From Bradyrhizobium ivorense (GTDB taxonomy: Bacteria > Pseudomonadota > Alphaproteobacteria > Rhizobiales > Xanthobacteraceae): DNA of 64,000 nt. This document shows positions 17,426 through 27,109 of this stretch, piece after piece (position 1 is the stretch's first letter; every line of letters begins with the position of its first letter). A model generated the notes under the pieces. That model was not told the origin of the DNA. It saw nothing but the letters and a program-made list of their open reading frames with translations, and did no database searches. Location: the NCBI RefSeq assembly GCF_900696085.1, contig NZ_CAADFC020000011.1, positions 342,007-406,006 of the forward strand, read 5' to 3'. The position numbers and the translations under genes were made by a program.

Positions 17426-19158
17426 GCATCCTGGACTTTAGGGATCAAGAGGCGCTGGGTCGCGTTCAATCCGTCGACACTGCCAACGTGATCGTCCGGG
17501 TCGACGACATTGAGTCGCTACGTGCGCTCCAGGTAAACCGGCTGGTGGCACTGCAAAGCAGTTTGGCCGGTCACAAGCTGATCGGAGTCATCCACAAGAT
17601 TACACGCACGGCGCTCGAGCAAGCGAAAGTGGCTGACCTGGAGCGCGCGGAAGAGGCCCTTCCGGAGGTAAACCTGGTCCGCATTGCCTTGATTGGGACG
17701 CTGATCGATCGAGACGGGCTCCGCTCCAACGTATTCCGACGGACCCTTGAAACCGTTCCAGAGATTGATGCATGCTGCTTTGCACTCGAGGGGGAACGGC
17801 TCACCCGATTTATGGGCGTTATCTCCGAGGTGACCGCCGGATCCCAGCGTCTGTCGCTTGGTTGCTACACGCTTGATCCTAACGCTGAAGCTTATGTGAA
17901 CGGCAATAAGCTGTTTCAGCGCCACGCGCTTGTCGTTGGCAGCACCGGCTCCGGTAAATCCTGGACAACTGCCCGTCTTCTTGAACAAGTGGCCGAGCTT
18001 ACGAGCGCAAACGCCATCGTGTTCGATATGCACGGCGAGTACCGATCTATGGCCGGCAACGGCTTCGTGCATCTTCGTGTCGCCGGCCCAGCTGATATCG
18101 AGGCCGGCAAAGGCTTATCGGACGGTGTACTCCATCTCCCTTATTGGCTCATGAGCTACGAAGCACTTATTTCGATGTTCGTTGATCGCACCGACCAGAA
18201 CGCGCCCAACCAAGCCATGCTCATGTCGCGGGCCATTGTCGATGCGAAGACCGCATTTCTGACCGCGGAGGGGCACAAGGATGTGCTCGCCAACTTCACG
18301 ATCGACAGCCCCGTCCCATTTGCACTCGATAATGTCCTCGCGGAGCTCAACCGGCTGAATACCGAAATGGTGCCGGGAGCACGGACCGAGAAGCAAGGTG
18401 ACTTTCATGGCAAGCTCAGCCGCTTAATCCAGCGCTTCGAGGGCAAGCGCACCGATCGTCGGCTTGGGTTTCTTTTCCCGTCTGCAGGCGTTGCCGATAG
18501 CTATGGCTGGCTGGAGGAAGTCGTAAACCTGCTACTGGGCAGCCGCGCGGCCAAGCACGGCCATGGCGGTGTAAAGGTCGTAGACTTCTCAGAAGTACCA
18601 TCGGACATTCTGCCGCTCATCGTCGGGATGGTCGGTCGTATGGTCTTTCACGTGCAGCAGTGGAGCGCACAAGGCGCCCGTCATCCCGTGGCCCTCTTTT
18701 GCGACGAAGCGCATCTGTACATCCCCCAGGATGCGAGCTCCGGAGCTGCTGAGAATGCGATCGCGATATTTGAGCGTATCGCCAAGGAAGGCCGCAAATA
18801 TGGCGTCGGCCTGGTCGTGATCAGCCAGCGGCCGGCCGAGGTGAACCGCACCGTCGTCAGCCAGTGCAACAATCTGATCGCCATGCGGCTAACCAATGGT
18901 GACGATCAAGCGGTGGTTCGCCGCCTGCTGCCCGATAGCCTAGGCGGGTTTGGCGACCTGCTCCCGGTTCTGGATACCGGCGAGGCTCTTGTAGTGGGTG
19001 ATGCGATTTTGTTGCCGACGCGGATCCGCATAGCCAAGCCGCTCAACGAACCGCTCAGCGGCACGATCGAATTCTGGGACCGCTGGGCAGATTCGAAGAC
19101 AGCGGCTGCTCTCGACAAGGCTGTCGAGAGCTGGCGACGCCAGACGCTCACGAACTGA
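17422..19158 (+). CDS. herA: HerA-like hexameric ATPase (SIR2-HerA defence)
   Basis: 578 residues. An N-terminal HAS-barrel-like beta domain (about 1-150) is followed by a HerA/FtsK RecA-like ATPase: Walker A GSTGSGKS near 173-180, FDMHGEY after it, Walker B VALFCDEAHLY near 424-434, and QRPAEVNRTVVSQCN near 475. In SIR2-HerA systems this ring assembles with SIR2 subunits and the complex degrades NAD+ on phage infection. It overlaps the upstream SIR2 frame by four bases and is intact, although SIR2 is not. Archaeal-type HerA-NurA repair is less likely because no NurA is present. Confidence 0.9.
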   Translation: MSILDFRDQEALGRVQSVDTANVIVRVDDIESLRALQVNRLVALQSSLAGHKLIGVIHKITRTALEQAKVADLERAEEALPEVNLVRIALIGTLIDRDGLRSNVFRRTLETVPEIDACCFALEGERLTRFMGVISEVTAGSQRLSLGCYTLDPNAEAYVNGNKLFQRHALVVGSTGSGKSWTTARLLEQVAELTSANAIVFDMHGEYRSMAGNGFVHLRVAGPADIEAGKGLSDGVLHLPYWLMSYEALISMFVDRTDQNAPNQAMLMSRAIVDAKTAFLTAEGHKDVLANFTIDSPVPFALDNVLAELNRLNTEMVPGARTEKQGDFHGKLSRLIQRFEGKRTDRRLGFLFPSAGVADSYGWLEEVVNLLLGSRAAKHGHGGVKVVDFSEVPSDILPLIVGMVGRMVFHVQQWSAQGARHPVALFCDEAHLYIPQDASSGAAENAIAIFERIAKEGRKYGVGLVVISQRPAEVNRTVVSQCNNLIAMRLTNGDDQAVVRRLLPDSLGGFGDLLPVLDTGEALVVGDAILLPTRIRIAKPLNEPLSGTIEFWDRWADSKTAAALDKAVESWRRQTLTN

Positions 19159-19211
19159 CATGCAGGTGCAACCACGATAACCGCCGCTGGGCGCTTGACG
19201 ACTTTGATCCC

Positions 19212-19410
19212 GGCTTCAATCTTACCCCGGAGCAGCCGCCTGGCTTCATAGGCGTATTCGAGGCCAGCTGTGGGCAAATTCGTTAAGACTAGCATCGGCG
19301 CTGTCTCGCTCAACGATACTCTCGTAAATAGAAATAGGGCGGACGCAGGCGAGCATAGCGGCAGCCTTGCGGCCGCGCGCCGGATAGACGGGATCTTTCT
19401 CGGCATATTG
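19212..19410 (-). pseudogene. Relic of a prolyl oligopeptidase C-terminus
   Basis: In changing minus-strand frames the translation reads AEKDPVYPARGRKAAAMLA, then a shifted PYFYL, then AGLEYAYEARRLL. This lines up with the end of the intact peptidase at 8840-10984 (TKDDRVHPAHGRKAAAKLAA, PYFYYEN, ALEYTYASRRL). The catalytic His region is lost. It is a degraded duplicate or a remnant of a second S9 gene. Confidence 0.6.
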
Positions 19411-20173
19411 AGCTTGATTGGTTTATGGAGAGTTACGGGCATATGGGCACAACTAATGCTAGAAGGGGCTGACCAGTCGACTCATGCTGGCGAATGCATA
19501 TGGCCTTTATTGCACCTGAGGGCTCGACATCGGCGCACATTATCGTCCTGGCGCTTGCCCAGCCAACTCTCGACCTTTCCGATCGGGCCAATGGATTGCG
19601 TTATCAACCATGCTGCAGCCATCATGTCCCGGGGTCCTGTGGATTCATCAGGCATTCGAGACTAAGGCGGCGCGCATAAGCTAGGTTTTCAATCGGCTCG
19701 TTCTGGATCGGGGCAGCTTAACGCGCATTTGGGCGCCAAGCCCCGCAAAGGCTGCCCCGCCTGGCAGATAATCTGCTGGGCGCCCCGGCTGGCCCCTGGA
19801 GGCGACGCCGCCCTGCTTGGCGCGGCGATGCGGCTGTTGGCGGCAGCTCACCTGGTCAGAATAAAATCATGAGCCACGACGATCGTTCAGCTTTCGTGCC
19901 GGCGCTCCCGGTCCGCTGCTTCATCGGGGGCTCTGCCATTTCGCCAGAATTGGTAGGAGAACGTCGTTCGCCATCGGAGTATTCCTTTGCGCCGATCAGG
20001 TGCGCGGACCGAACCGGCTCCCATTGGAGAAAATGAGTTCTGATGTGATTCCGTCATCGCTCTCACGCCGCAACCCAAGTGGCCGGACAATTCAGCAACC
20101 TATTCGCGATGCGCCTTGGTGTGCCGCCTCTTTGGCTTTCATGTAAGTCTAAACTGTCGTTTGACGAGAGGAC
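19411..20173. other. Gene-free spacer
   Basis: About 760 bases between the peptidase relic and the small ORF at 20174. No supported gene was found. Confidence 0.4.
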
Positions 20174-20407
20174 ATGATGGCGTCGCCCTTCTGGTCCCCT
20201 TCACGCAAGTCGGCCGCACGGATCGTCTATGTTGGCAGGAATCGGTTCGGCAATTGGGTTGCATGCGAGGAACGGGGCGTCTTTGGTGGCCTGTTCGTCA
20301 GCCGCGCGCAAGCTCTGAAGTATGCTCTCTTCAAGAACGGTGGCCATTCAGACAGAATTATCGAGGTGACGCGCGAAATTGAACTCTACATTGGTACTGA
20401 CCGATGA
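20174..20407 (+). CDS. Small conserved rhizobial protein of unknown function
   Basis: 77 residues with the pattern RIVYVGRNRFGNWVACEE, FGGLFVSRAQALKYALFKNG and IIEVTREIELYI. I recall similar small proteins in Bradyrhizobium and relatives, possibly RAG-domain-like. No catalytic residues or membrane segment are seen. GAGAGGA lies just before two adjacent ATG codons (20174, 20177); the second has better spacing. Nothing in its surroundings indicates a job. Confidence 0.65.
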   Translation: MMASPFWSPSRKSAARIVYVGRNRFGNWVACEERGVFGGLFVSRAQALKYALFKNGGHSDRIIEVTREIELYIGTDR

Positions 20408-20771
20408 GCTTCGGAGCCCACTCTTGTAAGACGATATTGCCACCACCATAGACCGAGTTTGGCCCGCTGGAGGCATTGTTGCAGGTCGCTCCTGGGAATA
20501 TGTCCGCATCGTTCAAGCCAGGAACTACGGGAGACAGGTGGTGCTTCGCTTCGCACGGAGGGTTTGGTCTGGAACACCTCGCTCCTCCCATAGGTCGCCG
20601 TCTCCCGTAGGAGGCATTGCTCGGCGTCGCCAGCGATTCCATTGACGTCCGTCGAGCCCGGCGCTCACCTTCGGCGTGTCACCTACCAGCTTCAGCAATT
20701 GATTGAGATCGTCGACGTATGCCACTTGTGGAGCGATCAACGTTGCCCGGTTCGGCTCTCTGGAAGTCTGT
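20408..20771. other. Spacer before the PEP-mutase-like gene
   Basis: About 360 bases; no gene or recognisable regulatory site is supported. Confidence 0.4.
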
Positions 20772-21737
20772 ATGCAAGAAAATTCAGATTCTCTCCTGGC
20801 CGGCAGTCATGATCGAGAACTTGATCTCTCGCGTGCTGATGCCTTGCGCAGAGAAGTCTGCTGCAGCGACAGCCTCTCCTTCCTTATGGAGGCGCATGAC
20901 GGTCTGTCGGCCGCGATCGCCGAGCGTGCGGGCTTTAAAGGCTTGTGGGCTTCTGGCTTATCCATTGCCTGCTCCTTGGGCTATCGCGACGCCAACGAAG
21001 CATCGTGGAGTGAGCTTGTTGATGCAGTAGAGCGCATTGTAGACTCGAGCCGCCTGCCTGTGCTGGTCGATGGCGACGGAGGGTTCGGCAACTTCAACAA
21101 TGCGCGACTGCTCGCTCGCAAGCTTCGAGAGCGGGGTGCTGGCGGTGTCGCACTGGAAGACAGCTGTTTTCCGAAAATGAACTCGTTTGTTGGCAACCGT
21201 CATCCCCTCGCCGATATCGAGGAGTTCTGTGGTCGGTTGCGCGCTGTCAAGGACACAATTGGGAAGGACCTCGTGGTCGTCGCCCGCACTGAAGCTTTGA
21301 TCGCGGGACACGGAATGCACGAGGCTATCTCGCGCGCTCACGCATATGCGGAAGCCGGGGCTGACGCGATCCTCATTCATTCGCGCAGCAGTTCGGCGGA
21401 CGAAGTTCTCTCATTCGCACGCATTTGGCAAAACAGGTCGCCGGTCGTGATCGTTCCAACAAGATACTATCGGACTCCGACTAGCGCGTATCGAGGCGCC
21501 CGTATCTCAACTGTCATCTGGGCCAATCACTCGATGCGGGCGGCGATCGCAGCGATGCGCCAGGTGTGCGACCGCCTGGTCGCTGAGGAGAACGCGGCAA
21601 CAATTGAGCCCGATATCGCAACGCTCGAAGAGGTTTTTGACATGTTCGACTACGATGAACTCGCCAGAGCTGAAACGCATTACCTTCATCCCATCACGCT
21701 CCAGCAGGCTCGTTCAAAGCCAAGTCCGGCAGCTTAG
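20772..21737 (+). CDS. Phosphoenolpyruvate mutase-like protein
   Basis: 321 residues of the PEP mutase/isocitrate lyase superfamily, whose mutases make phosphonopyruvate, the first step to nearly all C-P compounds. FKGLWASGLSIACSLGYRDA and VDGDGGFGNFNNARL are close to PEP mutases, and the loop ends in NS (FPKMNSF) as in mutases rather than TS as in phosphonopyruvate hydrolase. However, the signature EDK-x5-NS reads Glu129-Asp130-Ser131, so the Lys is Ser, and Gly replaces Thr in DGDTG. These changes could alter the reaction. The start at 20772 has GGAAG five bases upstream. The next two genes are the usual partners in phosphonate head-group attachment. Confidence 0.82.
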   Translation: MQENSDSLLAGSHDRELDLSRADALRREVCCSDSLSFLMEAHDGLSAAIAERAGFKGLWASGLSIACSLGYRDANEASWSELVDAVERIVDSSRLPVLVDGDGGFGNFNNARLLARKLRERGAGGVALEDSCFPKMNSFVGNRHPLADIEEFCGRLRAVKDTIGKDLVVVARTEALIAGHGMHEAISRAHAYAEAGADAILIHSRSSSADEVLSFARIWQNRSPVVIVPTRYYRTPTSAYRGARISTVIWANHSMRAAIAAMRQVCDRLVAEENAATIEPDIATLEEVFDMFDYDELARAETHYLHPITLQQARSKPSPAA

Positions 21738-21835
21738 ACCACCAATGGCTGGCTGCCCGCTCCAATCTTCTGCTGTTCGTTGTCGGCCTTTCGCACTCAT
21801 CAACCGCTAATCTCGTCAATGGCTGCAGCAATCAA

Positions 21836-22642
21836 ATGACAGCGGAGGGCCCAAAAAACGCAGTCATTCTTGCTGCCGGCGTCGGCTCTCGCCTGAGGCC
21901 GCTGACGGACCTGCGACCGAAGCCCTTGGTCGAAGTCAATGGCACGCCAATTCTCCACAACGCTCTTGGAGCTCTGGAAGCCGTCGGCGTCGAAGAGGTC
22001 ACGCTCGTGGTCGGCTACCGCAAGGACGCGATTCAATACGCGTGCGGTCGTCGCTTTAACACGGTTGCGATCAAGTACGTGGAATCATTGACGTACGATC
22101 ATACAGGTAGCGCCTATTCGCTGTGGCTCGCGCGGGATTCGCTTCTGTCGGGCGACAGCTATCTACTCGAAGGCGACGTCTTTTTTGAGGTGGACGTTCT
22201 ACGCCAGTTAATCATGACGAAGGCCTCCGACATTGCTGCGGTCGCTCCCTTCACCGAAATGATGGAAGGCTCCGCCGTCGAGCTGTCAGACGATGAGCTG
22301 ATTTCCGCATTCCACATGAAGCAAACGTCAGCGAGCCTTGCCGGCGGGCCGCGACTCTTCAAAACGCTCAACGTGTTGCGGTTCGCCGCATTGACCCTGC
22401 GGAATACGATTGTTCCGGCGCTTAACGAGATCATCGGCTCCGGCGCAACTCGCGCCTACACTGAGGAATTGCTCGCATTCCTGATTGAACGACGTGGACT
22501 ACAGCTTGCGGCAGCCCGATGCGATGGCCTTAAATGGTGCGAGATCGACACACGCGCCGATTTGCAGATCGCTGAAACCATTTTCGCGACCCGGCCAAGA
22601 TTGCCACCGCGGCCAAGATCAGACAGTGGCGGCGAGGCCTAG
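21836..22642 (+). CDS. Nucleotidyltransferase, probable CTP:phosphonate/phosphocholine cytidylyltransferase type
   Basis: 268 residues. The nucleotidyltransferase signature ILAAGVGSRLRPLTDLRPKP is followed by LLEGDVFFEVDVL and CEIDTRADLQIAE. The layout matches LicC/PntC-like enzymes, which activate phosphocholine or 2-aminoethylphosphonate with CTP. It is flanked by a PEP-mutase-like gene and a CDP-alcohol phosphotransferase, which favours a phosphonate over a sugar phosphate. The last ten residues are Arg/Pro rich and probably disordered. The ribosome binding site is weak. Confidence 0.8.
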   Translation: MTAEGPKNAVILAAGVGSRLRPLTDLRPKPLVEVNGTPILHNALGALEAVGVEEVTLVVGYRKDAIQYACGRRFNTVAIKYVESLTYDHTGSAYSLWLARDSLLSGDSYLLEGDVFFEVDVLRQLIMTKASDIAAVAPFTEMMEGSAVELSDDELISAFHMKQTSASLAGGPRLFKTLNVLRFAALTLRNTIVPALNEIIGSGATRAYTEELLAFLIERRGLQLAAARCDGLKWCEIDTRADLQIAETIFATRPRLPPRPRSDSGGEA

Positions 22643-22879
22643 CCGGTCGGATCTCCATCGACCGAACCGCAGTCAGCGTCCTGATCGCATGGACGAAGAT
22701 CAGGCGTTTCGAGCGAGCGATCAGGTCAGGCTGAAACAGGAACGTTGGTTGCTTCATGACGAGGTCGACCTGCTTCAAGGAACCGGCTGCGTTCCGGAGG
22801 ATAGGGGCGAACTAGCGTTGCTCCGGGAGCGCAAGCATCTGCGAATGATGACATTGAACGAGAGATCTGGAGCAAGCCA

Positions 22880-23488
22880 ATGCTTGGATATCTGGCTGAT
22901 TATGCGAACGCCATCACCGCTTGCTCATATCTATTTGCCATCATGGGTGTATTCCTGGCTCTCAATGGTAAGCCGGAACTCGGCGCAGCAGCAATGCTTT
23001 GGACCTGGTTCTTGGATCATTGGGACGGGCATGTTGCCCGCAAGACCCGTCATCTGCGCTCCCCGGGAATGGCGGAGTTTGGAAAAAGCTTCGATGGTTT
23101 TGGCGATTTTATCCACGGGGTTTGGTTCCCGGCGGTGGTCATCATTCTCGTGGGGGATGGCTCTGCGATTTCACTGGTTGCGAGCCTCGTGCTTGTCATG
23201 TCGGGTGCAATCCGGCTGAGCTATTTCGAGAACGTCGGCTTAACGGCCGACGCAAGATTCATCGGAATTCCGGTTTCCTATGGCACGCCGTTGCTGGCCG
23301 CGCTGTTGCTGCTTCGACCGCTCATCTGGATTGAAATGTTTGCGACAATTCTCGCGCTCGCTTTCACCGCGCTTGCTTTTCTCTACGTCTCCACCTTTGT
23401 GCGGGTTCCTGCTATCCAGGGCCGGGCAATTCCTATTGCGACGATCGCAGCGATTGCGCTGTCGTTAGCCCTGATAGCGGTCGCATGA
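22880..23488 (+). CDS. CDP-alcohol phosphotransferase
   Basis: 202 residues with about five or six membrane helices. The family motif is present: Asp46, Asp49-Gly50, Ala53-Arg54, then Gly68, Asp72 and Asp76 (DHWDGHVAR ... GKSFDGFGD). The gap between AR and G is 13 residues instead of the usual eight. The family moves a phospho-alcohol head group from CDP to a second alcohol such as a lipid. GGAGC precedes the ATG. With the upstream PEP-mutase-like and nucleotidyltransferase genes it suggests a phosphonolipid or similar phosphonate ester. Confidence 0.88.
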   Translation: MLGYLADYANAITACSYLFAIMGVFLALNGKPELGAAAMLWTWFLDHWDGHVARKTRHLRSPGMAEFGKSFDGFGDFIHGVWFPAVVIILVGDGSAISLVASLVLVMSGAIRLSYFENVGLTADARFIGIPVSYGTPLLAALLLLRPLIWIEMFATILALAFTALAFLYVSTFVRVPAIQGRAIPIATIAAIALSLALIAVA

Positions 23489-23565
23489 TTGATCAGTGCG
23501 ACATGGGGCCCGTACGGCAAGGGCGGATCGCTACGCCGCGGAGCTCTGATCTGGTTGCTTGGGCA

Positions 23566-25329
23566 CTATATTGAGATTGGCCCGATATGCCCGCTCCTGT
23601 CACCGAGGAATTCATCCCGGCGGTCGACAAATTGCTGTGTCCAGATTTCCGCGGTTATCGCATTCCAAAGCCAACGGATCTCAAGCGGCTTGTAGGGCCG
23701 CTTTCCGCGTCTGAGCAGGCGCTCCACTTCTGCAGGATTGACGATTCTCGATTGCGCTTTCCTGCTTGGAACGAACAGCCGCGAATGCAAGTGATCCATC
23801 ACATCGGCCATCTCTGAATCGTACTTGAACTGTTGGATATATTTCTTTCTACGAGTGATGGCGCGCGGAAGAATGAGCTCGGCTGCCTTGCGGAGGATCA
23901 CCTTCACTTGAGTTGGGCCGACCTTTTGACGGTCCGGGATTCGGAGCGCTAGATCTATCAGGTGTTTGCTCGCATAAGGCATGCAAGATCTCAGGCCAAA
24001 CTCAGCCGCTAGAACCTGCTGCGCCCCCATCCTGTTGTCCCACGATGCCAATGCCGAGCCCAACATCCGGAAAAGCGGCGAGTCTTCATCGGCGAAGGCC
24101 ATTTCTTCTGTCGCCAAGCCATTTTGGTTCGGACCGGCTGAGCACGGCGCGGGTAATGGGTGCCTGCCTTTGATTGCATAATGGACCGCACGGGCTGGCC
24201 AAGAAGCTGGAAGCGTGCCCGAAAGCTCCGCGGAGCGCAGTTCGTTCAAAATCTTCTTGGCGCCTGGCACATGATGCCCAAGCCACAACCTGCGATGCGC
24301 TGGCATGCCTGCAAATAACGTATCGCACATGTTCCCTGAAAACAGCATATCGACCTTCCCGGCCGCAGCTCGGGCCAACGCATAAAGCTGCGGGAACTCG
24401 TCATAACCGCCTGGGTCTTCCAAGCACCAGACGGTTTTTGGAAGCAGTTCGATCAGATCCATCGGTCTGACGATCACCTCGCGATGAGAGATTCCAAGGA
24501 TCGACGATGTCTGCCGCGCACCAATAATATCAGGATCCGATTCGCCATGTCCGACGGTAAAGCTACATAATTGCGCTCGAGGAAGGCGCTTGTGTAGCAG
24601 AGCCGCTATGAGCGCCGAATCGACGCCGCCACTCAGCGACACGCCATATTTTGCGGTTTTGTCATGGGCATAAGCATTGACAGCCCTTTCGACCGTTTCG
24701 AGCACCTGATTAGGTGTGACTGGTTCGCGCGGGATCTCATAATCGCAAGCGCGAGGCTTTGTGCGGATGATGTTCGGCTCGCTGGTGCCGACCAGAACGA
24801 CACTGCCAGGAAGGACCTGCCTGAGATCCTTGAAGAAGGTGCGACCCGGCGGGGCCCAACCGTTGTACAAAAACGTATTGATCGCCAAAAGGTCCGGCGC
24901 AGCACTGATCTGCGGCAAAGCGAGAAGCGCCTTATAGTGGCTGGCAAAAGCTGTCCAGTTTTCCCCTTGTGCAAAAACAAGTGGCATCACCCCGAAAGGG
25001 TCGCGGGCTAATACCAGAGCGCGGCGCGAAGCGTCCCAGATGGCAATCGAATAATGCCCATCCAATCCGTCGAAAAACTGAACGCCCTGTCTTCCATAGC
25101 CTTCCGCGACGTCATACCCAGATAGCGGCCTACCTTCAGCATCGAGCAAATGGCCGCTACAAGCAACAAGCCTATCGTCGAAGCGCTCCAAACCGTGATC
25201 TGTGCTTGCGCGCATTGCAAAGTGCGCCTGATCAGATTGCAAGATGTGAACGTCAGGACCGCCTTGCGGCAGCAGCCGGCCCATTCGTCTCAACAGCGCC
25301 CCATCAACGCGCCCCACAAATCCGCACAT
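23566..25329 (-). CDS. Asparagine-synthase-like amidotransferase
   Basis: 587 residues. Starting at the second ATG leaves Cys2 (MCGFVGRVDG) as the N-terminal nucleophile of a class II glutaminase domain. That domain is short and diverged: the usual NG pair reads SG (VACSGHLLD), although DGLDGHYSIAIWD remains. The synthetase domain carries SLSGGVDSALIAAL for ATP and a long helical C-terminus. AsnB-like proteins amidate carboxylates in many natural-product pathways, with glutamine or ammonia as donor. It converges on the phosphonate-type genes with 77 bases between, so a link is plausible but unproven. Confidence 0.85.
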   Translation of the reverse strand: MCGFVGRVDGALLRRMGRLLPQGGPDVHILQSDQAHFAMRASTDHGLERFDDRLVACSGHLLDAEGRPLSGYDVAEGYGRQGVQFFDGLDGHYSIAIWDASRRALVLARDPFGVMPLVFAQGENWTAFASHYKALLALPQISAAPDLLAINTFLYNGWAPPGRTFFKDLRQVLPGSVVLVGTSEPNIIRTKPRACDYEIPREPVTPNQVLETVERAVNAYAHDKTAKYGVSLSGGVDSALIAALLHKRLPRAQLCSFTVGHGESDPDIIGARQTSSILGISHREVIVRPMDLIELLPKTVWCLEDPGGYDEFPQLYALARAAAGKVDMLFSGNMCDTLFAGMPAHRRLWLGHHVPGAKKILNELRSAELSGTLPASWPARAVHYAIKGRHPLPAPCSAGPNQNGLATEEMAFADEDSPLFRMLGSALASWDNRMGAQQVLAAEFGLRSCMPYASKHLIDLALRIPDRQKVGPTQVKVILRKAAELILPRAITRRKKYIQQFKYDSEMADVMDHLHSRLFVPSRKAQSRIVNPAEVERLLRRGKRPYKPLEIRWLWNAITAEIWTQQFVDRRDEFLGDRSGHIGPISI

Positions 25330-26299
25330 ACTCGTCATAAAAGATTGCCTTAATCAAAGCTGGATGCAGTTCCCGCGGCAAGACGAGCAATGTTATGGCC
25401 GCTAGAACTTTGGAGCATGGCGATCACCGCGGCGTCTTACAGTTTGCTTAGGGCCGCTGCGTCCCGCCAAGCTGACACTCGCTACCCAACTCAAGATCGT
25501 GGATGCTTGTACCGTCTCGATCCATGACCCGAGAGCTGAGACGATGCGGCAATCGAGGCGGCAAACGGCAGATCGAGTTATAAGGTGGCTGAGCAAGACT
25601 GGTAGCCGTAGGCGCTGCGACTATTCTCGAATTACGACCGCGCCGCGAGGGCATTGCGGGGTCATCAAGTCAACCGGAACTTGCTCGAGCCTTGCAGACT
25701 CGCCTCTACGCTCGATTGAGCACGCGCTCATGAGGTCCGTATGCGGATCCAAGAGCCTGCCTGCGAGGTTCAGAGTCATGCGATGTTCCATGTCCGGCTA
25801 TCGAAGAGAGCACAAGGCGTCGCGAAGACCAGGATAGTACAGAGCGAGAGAGTCATGGCCACGATTTCCGGCGAGCACGCATCAGAGGAGATTTGACGGC
25901 AGTAAGCCAGCTGCCAATCCTGATGGTTGATCTAACCAGCATTCGGGCGCATTCCTCACTCAGCTTGATATCTCATTTTCCACCAAATGGAGCCTGGCAT
26001 GCGTCGTCGCGAGTCCTGGTTATCCTCATCGGTCCTGGTCCATGCCTTGGCCCATGACAAGCCGCACGAGCCGTTCAGATCCGGCGCTACGATGGCTCTT
26101 GTGAAGCATGATGGTGTGCGCTCAGACGTGATCTCCGAACTCAAGGGCGCTGGAGATCTTCAGACCGAACGCATCAAGGCGGGGCCTGATGCTCGCTGCA
26201 GATAACGTGCATAGGCAATCAGTCTAATGCGCCACCACACGAGTCATTCCGGTCGCGCCTACCTTCCAAAACATACTCAGGCTCTTCGTGACGCGATGG
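25330..26299. other. Gene-free spacer
   Basis: About 970 bases upstream of the AsnB-like gene and after the phosphodiesterase stop. No supported gene. A GTCAGCTT at 25477-25484 on the minus strand resembles only the left half of a tts box. Confidence 0.4.
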
Positions 26300-27109
26300 T
26301 CAAAGCCTATAGGGCGGAGCTGTCGTATCTGGTACAATATCGATAATTCTGGCATCGCGGATCGCATGTGGGTGCACCACGATGTCTCGATCGTTGACCA
26401 GGATGATGCTGAAGTAGGGCTCGACCTCGATATGTCGTACGATGTCGGTCTGAAAATCCAGCATGACTTGATGGGTGAGGCCGGCCGCCACTGTAAAAGG
26501 AATGCCTCGCCACGAGCCCGCGACATTCCGGTGCATGTGGCCAAAGAACATGTGACGTATGCGTGACTTGAACGGGGCGATCACGTCCCAGAATTCATCC
26601 TCACCCTGCAGCGCGATACGGTCCAGCCGCTTCAACCCGACCCTGATCGGAGCGTGATGCATGAACATCAAAATCGGCTCACTGCCTTCCGCAAGCTGTG
26701 TTCTGATCCATTCGAGGCGCACCGTGTCGAATGCCCCGCCGTGCGTTCCCATGGTCCAGGTGTCAAGCAGCAGGCCGACATGATCGCGCAAGCGAAATCT
26801 GCTATGAGCATAACCATCAGCAGCCAAATGCTCGGGAAACACTTCGGCGAACATGCTGCGACGATCATGGTTTCCGACAGTGACATGCAATGGGGGTAAG
26901 ACGAACTCGCTCAAGATATCTCGAAACAGCTCGTATGATAGCCGATCGGCTAGATCCGTGACGTCGCCGCTGACCACAAGCGCTGCCGCATCGAGATGAT
27001 GGGCTTCGATTTCAGTGAGGCACGCGCGCAGACGGGCTTCGGGGTCAATTCCTCTCAGCAGCGTTCCTGTCGGGACAAGGTGAGGATCGGTCAGCTGAAC
27101 AATTTTCAT
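26300..27109 (-). CDS. Metallophosphodiesterase (GpdQ/CpdA-like)
   Basis: 269 residues with the calcineurin-like metal motifs: LTDPHL (D-x-H), SGDVTD, VGNHDRR (GNHD), MFMHHAPI and FGHMH. The family cleaves phosphodiesters; its nearest relatives by motif pattern are cyclic-nucleotide class III enzymes and the glycerophosphodiesterase GpdQ. Its ATG overlaps the stop of the upstream binding-protein gene (ATGA), so it is the last gene of the ABC importer operon. It may cleave an imported glycerophosphodiester or phosphonate ester. Confidence 0.88.
   Translation of the reverse strand: MKIVQLTDPHLVPTGTLLRGIDPEARLRACLTEIEAHHLDAAALVVSGDVTDLADRLSYELFRDILSEFVLPPLHVTVGNHDRRSMFAEVFPEHLAADGYAHSRFRLRDHVGLLLDTWTMGTHGGAFDTVRLEWIRTQLAEGSEPILMFMHHAPIRVGLKRLDRIALQGEDEFWDVIAPFKSRIRHMFFGHMHRNVAGSWRGIPFTVAAGLTHQVMLDFQTDIVRHIEVEPYFSIILVNDRDIVVHPHAIRDARIIDIVPDTTAPPYRL

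Noticed and set aside
25455..25484. Half tts box upstream of the AsnB-like gene on the minus strand
   Set aside because: GTCAGCTT matches but the CGAAAGCT half does not (six mismatches), so chance is as likely.
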